NCBI GenBank assembly: GCA_033344895.1
Contig: JAWPMN010000001.1
Coordinates: 3,418,001-3,482,000 of the forward strand
DNA: 64,000 nt
Origin: Alphaproteobacteria bacterium
Lineage (GTDB): Bacteria; Pseudomonadota; Alphaproteobacteria; UBA8366; Aestuariispiraceae
Reading direction: 5' to 3'
Under the pieces are notes generated by a model. That model did no database searches. It was not told where the DNA came from and saw nothing but the letters and a program-made list of their open reading frames with translations. Shown one piece after another: positions 59,147 to 64,000 of the stretch (its first letter is position 1; every line of letters begins with the position of its first letter). The position numbers were made by a program, and so were the translations under genes.

Positions 59147-60498
59147 CGCAGATCGCAACGTCCGATCGGATCGGAACTGTCGAGAACTCGGCGCCGGCTT
59201 TCGGAGAGGCCGCCCGGATGTGGTTCAGGATCGGCTGTCTGTCTTTTGGCGGACCGGCCGGACAGATAGCTCTGATGCACAGGGAAGTGGTGGAAATGCG
59301 GCGGTGTATCGACGAGCGTCGCTTCCTACACGCGCTCAATTTCTGTTCCCTGCTCCCCGGGCCGGAGGCACAGCAGCTTGCCACCTATCTTGGCTGGTTG
59401 ATTCATGGCGCGCGCGGCGGATGGATCGCGGGCCTTGCCTTCATCCTGCCCGGCGCTGTCCTGATGCTGGGCCTTTCGTTGGTTTTCGTACTGTACGGCG
59501 AGGTCGGGTTCGTATCGGCGCTGTTCTTCGGACTGACCTGTGCGGTGGTCGCCGTTGTGGCGCATGCGGTCGTCCGGATTGCGCGGCGCGCCCTGATCGG
59601 TCCCTTGCCGTGGGCGCTGGCGGTCAGTGCCTTCGTGGCATTGTTCGCCTTTGATGTGCCCTTTCCGATCGTTGTGCTGGCGGCGGCCCTGATCGGGATG
59701 GCGGGACCCGGGCTCTTCGCAGGGGGAGGGCACGGCAGCGCAGACAACGGCGAAGAAAGCCTGCTGGACCGACTCGCGCTCGGGGATCCGGGCCGTGCCG
59801 ACAGGCATGCGGCATCCGCCCGGCGTTCTGGGCTGCTGGCGTTGCTGTTATGGGCTTTACCGGTTCTGGCGTTGATCCCGATCGGCGGCCTCTATGCCGA
59901 TGTGGCGGTCTTCTTCTCGAAAATGGCCGTGGTCACCTTCGGCGGCGCCTACGCGGTCCTGAGCTATGTCGCCCAGCAGGCTGTCGAAACTTTCGGATGG
60001 CTGACTCCGGACCAGATGCTGTCGGGGCTCGGCCTGGCGGAGACCACGCCCGGACCTCTGATCCTGGTGCTGGAATTTGTCGGATTTCTGGCTGGCCACG
60101 GCAGCTGTGGCGTCACCGGCGGAATTCTGGCGGCCGGTTTGACCCTATGGGTAACCTTTGCGCCCTGTTTTGCCTTTGTCTTTCTGGGCGCACCCTATGT
60201 CGAATCCGCTTTGCGCAAGCCACGACTTGCAGGGGCATTGGCCGGTATCACTGCGGCGGTCGTCGGGGTGGTCGCAAACATGGCCCTGTGGTTCGGATTG
60301 AGGGTCGGATTTTCCGAAATGCAAGTTCCGGCATGGGCGCCCTCAGGACTTGAACTGCCGGTGGTTCAGAGTGTCGATCCAGCGGCGGTGGCAATATTCC
60401 TGATCGCTGCGCTGCTGCTCTTTTCCGGCCGGATCGGGGTGGTCGGGTTGCTGGCAATCTGTTCGGGGCTTGGGCTCGTGGCCCGGGTGGTGTTCTGA
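59143..60498 (+). CDS. chrA: chromate efflux transporter ChrA
   Basis: 451 residues with about ten to twelve hydrophobic segments, the long (two-homologous-half) CHR transporter type. Half signatures: WFRIGCLSFGGPAGQIALMH and VFFSKMAVVTFGGAYAVLSYV, both with the FGGP/FGGA motif. The chrB-like gene immediately upstream shares the ATGA overlap. It probably exports chromate, as in Pseudomonas and Cupriavidus; sulfate or other anions are possible. Confidence 0.92.
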   Translation: MTQIATSDRIGTVENSAPAFGEAARMWFRIGCLSFGGPAGQIALMHREVVEMRRCIDERRFLHALNFCSLLPGPEAQQLATYLGWLIHGARGGWIAGLAFILPGAVLMLGLSLVFVLYGEVGFVSALFFGLTCAVVAVVAHAVVRIARRALIGPLPWALAVSAFVALFAFDVPFPIVVLAAALIGMAGPGLFAGGGHGSADNGEESLLDRLALGDPGRADRHAASARRSGLLALLLWALPVLALIPIGGLYADVAVFFSKMAVVTFGGAYAVLSYVAQQAVETFGWLTPDQMLSGLGLAETTPGPLILVLEFVGFLAGHGSCGVTGGILAAGLTLWVTFAPCFAFVFLGAPYVESALRKPRLAGALAGITAAVVGVVANMALWFGLRVGFSEMQVPAWAPSGLELPVVQSVDPAAVAIFLIAALLLFSGRIGVVGLLAICSGLGLVARVVF

Positions 60499-60522
60499 CG
60501 GTTCAGTGTATGAGAAGCGGCC

Positions 60523-61800
60523 TCAATGCCAGCCGCGGCCCTTCTTCAGGATATCCTTACCCATCTTGGCGCGGACGGCGTCGATGGCTCGTTCGACCTT
60601 GGCGCGCTTGCCGGCGTCCGGATCGGCGAGATCGAGCGGGTCCGCCTGGGTAGGGTCGGTCAGTTCCGACGCTCCGATCCCGATCAGACGGAAGGCCCGA
60701 CCATTGGCCTCCTTCTCCAGTATCGGAGCCGCGGTGCGATAGAGGGTTTCGGCCAATTGTGTCGGATCCGGCAGGGTGCGGGATCGGGTCACCGTACGGA
60801 ATTCCTTGGTCTTCAGTTTCAGTGTCACGGTTCTTCCGGCGAATTCCTTTGCCTTCAATCGCCGGGACACCTTCTCGCAGAGCGGCCATAGTTCGGCCTT
60901 CAGGGCTTCGGGATCCGCAATGTCGGTGTTGAAAGTGGTTTCGGAGGAGATGGATTTGGTTTCACCCTCCGGCGAGACGGATCGGTCGTCCTCGCCCCGT
61001 GCGAAATGATACAGGCGTTTTCCCATGGCGCCATAGCGGGCCATGAGGTCGATCTTCTCGAATTTGTGCAGGTCGCCGATTGTCGCGATGCCATCCGCTT
61101 CCAGCTTGGTTCGAAGTGCCTTGCCGACACCCCAGATCAGGCCGACGGGCTTTTGCGCCAGAAAGGAAACGGCTTCGTCACGACCGATCACGGCAAATCC
61201 TCGGGGCTTGTCGAGATCGGAGGCAATCTTCGCCAGCGACTTGTTATAGCTCAGGCCGATGGAAGCGGTGACGCCGACCTCGGTCTCGATTCGCTTCACC
61301 AGCCAGGCCAGGGTCGCGGCGGGGCTGCGCCCGTGTAGCCGCTCGGTCCCGGACAGGTCCAGGAACGCCTCGTCAATGGACAGCGGTTCGACCAGGGGGG
61401 TGGCTTCCAGCATCAGGGCCCGTACCTCGCGGCCCGCCGCGGCGTATTTCTCCATATTCGGTTTGATGACGACGGCATTCGGGCAGGCTTTCAGCGCCTT
61501 GAACATCGGCATGGCCGACCGGACGCCATAAATGCGCGCGACATAGCAGGCGGCAGAGACGACACCACGCGTCGCGCCGCCGACAATTACCGGCTTGTCC
61601 GCCAGACTGGGGTCGTCGCGCTTCTCCACCGAGGCATAGAAGGCATCGCAGTCGATATGCGCGATCGACAGTCGATCCAGCTCTGGATGGTCTATGACGC
61701 GGGTCGAGCGGCAATGCGGGCACCGTGTCGGCAGGACATCGTCCACCTCGAACCGGCCGGATTTCAGACAGTCGCGGCACAACTGGGTGCGGGCGGTCAT
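60523..61800 (-). CDS. dinB: DNA polymerase IV (DinB) with N-terminal zinc knuckle
   Basis: 425 residues from ATG 61800. An N-terminal extension with four Cys (LCRDCLKSG ... CPHC) forms a likely zinc site, as in many alphaproteobacterial DinBs. The Y-family polymerase follows: catalytic Asp in [12 protein letters not shown] and Asp/Glu in [12 protein letters not shown], and the little-finger domain ends near [13 protein letters not shown]. It performs translesion synthesis. The ROK kinase upstream overlaps by 4 bp. No LexA-type GTTC-N7-GTTC box was found before it. Confidence 0.95.
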   Translation of the reverse strand: MTARTQLCRDCLKSGRFEVDDVLPTRCPHCRSTRVIDHPELDRLSIAHIDCDAFYASVEKRDDPSLADKPVIVGGATRGVVSAACYVARIYGVRSAMPMFKALKACPNAVVIKPNMEKYAAAGREVRALMLEATPLVEPLSIDEAFLDLSGTERLHGRSPAATLAWLVKRIETEVGVTASIGLSYNKSLAKIASDLDKPRGFAVIGRDEAVSFLAQKPVGLIWGVGKALRTKLEADGIATIGDLHKFEKIDLMARYGAMGKRLYHFARGEDDRSVSPEGETKSISSETTFNTDIADPEALKAELWPLCEKVSRRLKAKEFAGRTVTLKLKTKEFRTVTRSRTLPDPTQLAETLYRTAAPILEKEANGRAFRLIGIGASELTDPTQADPLDLADPDAGKRAKVERAIDAVRAKMGKDILKKGRGWH

Positions 61801-62717
61801 TTTCGGTCTGTCATGCCCGGCCAAAGCCAGGCCGCCCCGCGCACGCCGCTGTCTGTGCCATGCCGGTTTCGCAGCAGCTTCGTTTCGACGCTGTCGGAAA
61901 AGACGTATCGCGACCAGCGGGCGGGGACACTGTCGTACAGTCCCTTGATTTGCGAAAGACCGCCGCCCAGAACGATGGCCTCCGGGTCGAAAACATTGAT
62001 CACATGCGCCAGGGCCCGCGCCAGGCGGTCTGAATAACGGGCGAGGGAGGCGACGCGGCTGGGTTTCTCACCGGCTGCAATCGATTCGGCGGTCAGGTCC
62101 TCGCCGGTGTCGCTCCTGTGATGCGCGCTGAGGCCCGGCCCGCTGAGGAATGTCTCGATGCAGCCGTCCTTGCCGCAATAGCAGCCATGCATCGGGTCCG
62201 TCGCCGGGTTTCTCCAGGGCAGCGGATTGTGGCCCCATTCGCCGGCAATTCCGTTCGGGCCACGAATCAGTTTTCCATTCACCGCTAGGCCGCCGCCCAC
62301 CCCGGTGCCCAAAATTACGCCGAAAATCGTGCTGAAGCCTTGCCCGGCGCCGTCGACGGCTTCGGACAGGGTGAAGCAGTCGGCATCATTGGCAACCCGA
62401 ACCGGCCGACCGGTCAGGCTTTCGATATCCTGGTCCAGTGGCTTTCCGATCAGCCAGGTGGAATTGGCGTTCTTCACAAGACCTGTCGTGCCGGAGACTG
62501 TGCCGGGAATGCCGATGCCGATGGGCAGATCGCGGCGGTCCGGCCCGGCCAAGTCGTTCGACAATTCCCGTATCGCGTTAAGGGTCGCGCCGTAGTCGCC
62601 GCGCGGGCTTTCGCGTCTAAGGTGGGTCTCGACCTCACCGGCGTCGTTCATCAGGACGCCGGAAATCTTCGTGCCGCCCAGATCGATCCCGATGCGCACC
62701 CTGTTCTCCTCAACCAT
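61797..62717 (-). CDS. ROK-family sugar kinase
   Basis: 306 residues. [15 protein letters not shown] is the ATP/phosphate motif, and [17 protein letters not shown] leads to the ROK zinc site [15 protein letters not shown] (CxCGxxGCxE). The Glu/Asp and His of ROK sugar kinases fit (EWGHNP). Possible substrates are fructose, glucose, mannose or N-acetylglucosamine. Its stop overlaps the dinB start by 4 bp, an unexpected coupling. Confidence 0.9.
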   Translation of the reverse strand: MVEENRVRIGIDLGGTKISGVLMNDAGEVETHLRRESPRGDYGATLNAIRELSNDLAGPDRRDLPIGIGIPGTVSGTTGLVKNANSTWLIGKPLDQDIESLTGRPVRVANDADCFTLSEAVDGAGQGFSTIFGVILGTGVGGGLAVNGKLIRGPNGIAGEWGHNPLPWRNPATDPMHGCYCGKDGCIETFLSGPGLSAHHRSDTGEDLTAESIAAGEKPSRVASLARYSDRLARALAHVINVFDPEAIVLGGGLSQIKGLYDSVPARWSRYVFSDSVETKLLRNRHGTDSGVRGAAWLWPGMTDRK

Positions 62718-62805
62718 CTTGGGGCTCGAAAACCGTCGCCACCCCTGTCATTATGATATAGAACGAAGCAGGCGTCGCGTCTTTGCCGATTTGTCATGAA
62801 AGGCA

Positions 62806-62827
62806 GAGTCGCGCAATCGTGGGATTC
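62806..62827. promoter_or_regulatory. two GANTC sites upstream of divK
   Basis: GAGTC (62806-62810) and GATTC (62823-62827) lie 54-75 bp before the divK start. CcrM methylation sites in this position would be in keeping with cell-cycle control. I see no TTAA-N7-TTAA CtrA box in this gap. Confidence 0.35.
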
Positions 62828-62880
62828 GCAGCACATAGGGTGCTGCAGATTAGTATGTAGGTACCGGCAGAGGGGGCCAA

Positions 62881-63246
62881 ATGGCGAAGACGGTTTTGAT
62901 CGTTGAGGATAACGAACTCAACATGAAGCTGTTTCACGATTTGCTGGATTCGAAGGGCTACGAAATTCTGCAAACGCGGGACGGTATGGAGGCCCTGAAA
63001 ATCGCACGCAGCGACAAGCCGGATCTGATTCTGATGGACATCCAATTGCCCGAAGTTTCAGGCCTGGAAGTGACCAAGTGGATCAAGGAAGACGACGATC
63101 TTCGGCACATTCCGGTGATCGCCGTCACGGCATTTGCGATGAAGGGTGATGAGGAAAAGATCCTCGAAGGCGGCTGCGAGGCGTATATCGCCAAGCCGAT
63201 CTCGGTGGCGAATTTCCTGTCCACGGTGGAAAAGTTCCTGTCGTAG
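62881..63246 (+). CDS. divK: cell-cycle response regulator DivK
   Basis: 121 residues, one receiver. Acidic pair in [11 protein letters not shown], phospho-acceptor D53 in [11 protein letters not shown], Thr in [12 protein letters not shown] and Lys in IAKPISVA. The [12 protein letters not shown] start and total length are characteristic of DivK. It signals through DivJ/PleC and DivL-CckA to control CtrA in Caulobacter-type cells. Immediate pairing with pleD supports it. Confidence 0.96.
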   Translation: MAKTVLIVEDNELNMKLFHDLLDSKGYEILQTRDGMEALKIARSDKPDLILMDIQLPEVSGLEVTKWIKEDDDLRHIPVIAVTAFAMKGDEEKILEGGCEAYIAKPISVANFLSTVEKFLS

Positions 63247-63280
63247 GACCGACCTGGATCTCTGAAAGGACTAGCAGCGT

Positions 63281-64000
63281 ATGACCGCTCGCGTACTTGT
63301 GGTCGACGATCTTCGTCCCAACGTCAAATTGTTGGAGGCGAAGCTGACCAGTGAGTATTTCGAGGTCATTACCGCGCGCGAAGGGCAGACGGCCCTGGAG
63401 ATGGCGAAGCATGACCAGCCGGATATCATCCTGCTGGACGTGATGATGCCCGGCATGGACGGGTTCGAGGTCTGCGAGCGTCTGAAGCAGGATCCGACGA
63501 CCATGCATATCCCCGTCGTCATGGTGACGGCGCTTTCCGATTCCGCCGATCGCGTGAGAGGGCTGGAGGCTGGTGCCGACGATTTCCTGACCAAGCCCGT
63601 CAATGATGGCGCGCTATTCGCGCGGGTGCGGTCGCTTGTGCGCCTGAAAATGCTGATGGACGAATGGCGGATGCGTGAACAGACATCCGGCCAGTTGGGC
63701 GTCATGCGCGACGAGAAACCGATCCATAAGGTCGATGCCACGAATGCCCGGGTGCTTGTGGTCGAAGACAATCGGATCGACGCCCAGAAAGTCGTGGACG
63801 CGCTCGCACGGGATAATGCCTCCACGGATATCGCCGCAACGGTGGAGGAGGCGAACGAACGTCTTCGCATGGGCAGCTACGAACTGGTCGTCGTGAGTCT
63901 GCGCCTGAAATCGGGCGATGCCCTGCGCTATTGCAGCCACGTGCGGGCAAGCGATGCCAATCGCCATACACCGTTGCTGCTTACGGTCGAGGAGGACGAT
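63281..64000 (+). CDS. pleD: response regulator diguanylate cyclase PleD, 5' part
   Basis: 240 codons are visible; the gene runs off the right end. Receiver 1 has VVDDLRPNVKLLE, D53 in LLDVMMPGMDG and Lys in LTKPVNDG. Receiver 2 starts near residue 152 (RVLVVEDNRIDAQK) and has Ser in the phospho-acceptor position (LVVVSLRL), as expected of the adaptor-like second receiver in PleD. The GGDEF domain must lie beyond 64000. It follows divK by 34 bp; AAAGGA precedes the ATG. Confidence 0.93.
   Translation, partial: MTARVLVVDDLRPNVKLLEAKLTSEYFEVITAREGQTALEMAKHDQPDIILLDVMMPGMDGFEVCERLKQDPTTMHIPVVMVTALSDSADRVRGLEAGADDFLTKPVNDGALFARVRSLVRLKMLMDEWRMREQTSGQLGVMRDEKPIHKVDATNARVLVVEDNRIDAQKVVDALARDNASTDIAATVEEANERLRMGSYELVVVSLRLKSGDALRYCSHVRASDANRHTPLLLTVEEDD

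Noticed and set aside
62718-62880. Possible LexA box before the ROK-dinB operon
   Set aside because: No GTTC-N7-GTTC or GAAC-N7-GAAC arrangement; single GAAC words only.
1-64000. tRNA, rRNA, CRISPR, IS or prophage elements
   Set aside because: Looked for cloverleaf ends, spaced direct repeats, transposase motifs and terminal inverted repeats; none supportable by eye.

Overview
The window is a gene-dense, GC-rich stretch of an alphaproteobacterial chromosome. Markers are DivK and PleD side by side, the radA-cvpA-purF order, rpsF-rpsR-rplI, a DUF2794 gene, DinB with an N-terminal zinc knuckle, and GANTC/CtrA-type promoter motifs. The gene set fits a free-living, motile, probably marine member of the Rhodospirillales or a related order; that placement is inference. 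I see no rRNA, tRNA, IS element, prophage or CRISPR array.

Layout. 96-2452: chemotaxis genes cheY-cheB-cheR. 2466-7031 (minus): two nitroreductases, a rhomboid protease, an acetyltransferase and a CoA-transferase, divergent from an acyl-CoA ligase (7174-8688). 8751-10419: polyphosphate kinase 2 behind a Pho-box-like motif, then a metallo-beta-lactamase-fold hydrolase. 10450-11949: a DUF2794 gene, a lipoprotein and a thioredoxin-fold protein. 12015-15880: a YfgM-like protein, a BamB-like lipoprotein, Der and a lipoprotein. 15890-20246 (minus): radA-cvpA-purF-SDR. 20464-21718: an Hpt protein with a degenerate receiver, and a small Glyoxalase_8-like protein. 21907-24589 (minus): alr-mlaE-mlaF. 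24691-27352: a TetR regulator divergent from an SDR-MFS pair. 27386-28404: a DUF1194 protein and a 74-residue orphan behind a second Pho-box-like motif. 28429-30006: dnaB.

30086-34076: a periplasmic binding protein with a hybrid histidine kinase, and a divergent single-domain receiver. 34154-36843: a phage-shock module, pspABC divergent from pspF, with a sigma-54 promoter and an upstream palindrome. 36833-38078: a MarR regulator divergent from an NAD(P)-binding protein, with two operator-like palindromes. 38172-39541 (minus): rpsF-rpsR-rplI, with a terminator. 39977-43756: an orphan protein, a PAS histidine kinase and an uncharacterised 392-residue protein. 43951-48687: fabD-fabG-acpP-fabF-mltG. 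48846-51675: a cyclopropane-fatty-acid synthase-type methyltransferase, a membrane protein and a secreted phosphoesterase. 51724-52968: an M24-fold protein carrying the DMSP lyase (DddP) residues. 53088-53777: a diguanylate cyclase behind a CtrA/GANTC cluster. 53944-55486: a haloacetate-dehalogenase-like hydrolase divergent from a CGNR regulator with tandem operator-like sites. 55497-58116: an SDR, a PEP-mutase-family protein and a 2-hydroxyacid dehydrogenase. 58325-60498: rhodanese-ChrB and ChrA. 60523-62717: dinB and a ROK kinase. 62881-64000: divK and the 5' part of pleD.

How it fits together. The core blocks (ribosomal proteins, dnaB, alr, radA-cvpA-purF, fatty-acid synthesis) run in a familiar order but are separated by small regulator-plus-target modules. 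Several modules have readable control DNA: two Pho-box-like motifs, a sigma-54 promoter with an enhancer-like palindrome, TetR, MarR and CGNR operator candidates, and CtrA/CcrM motifs in front of c-di-GMP or phosphorelay genes. No single large undescribed system is apparent. The strongest leads are the DddP candidate, the dehalogenase/CGNR pair, the cell-cycle-type promoter of the diguanylate cyclase, and the phosphate-regulon candidates.
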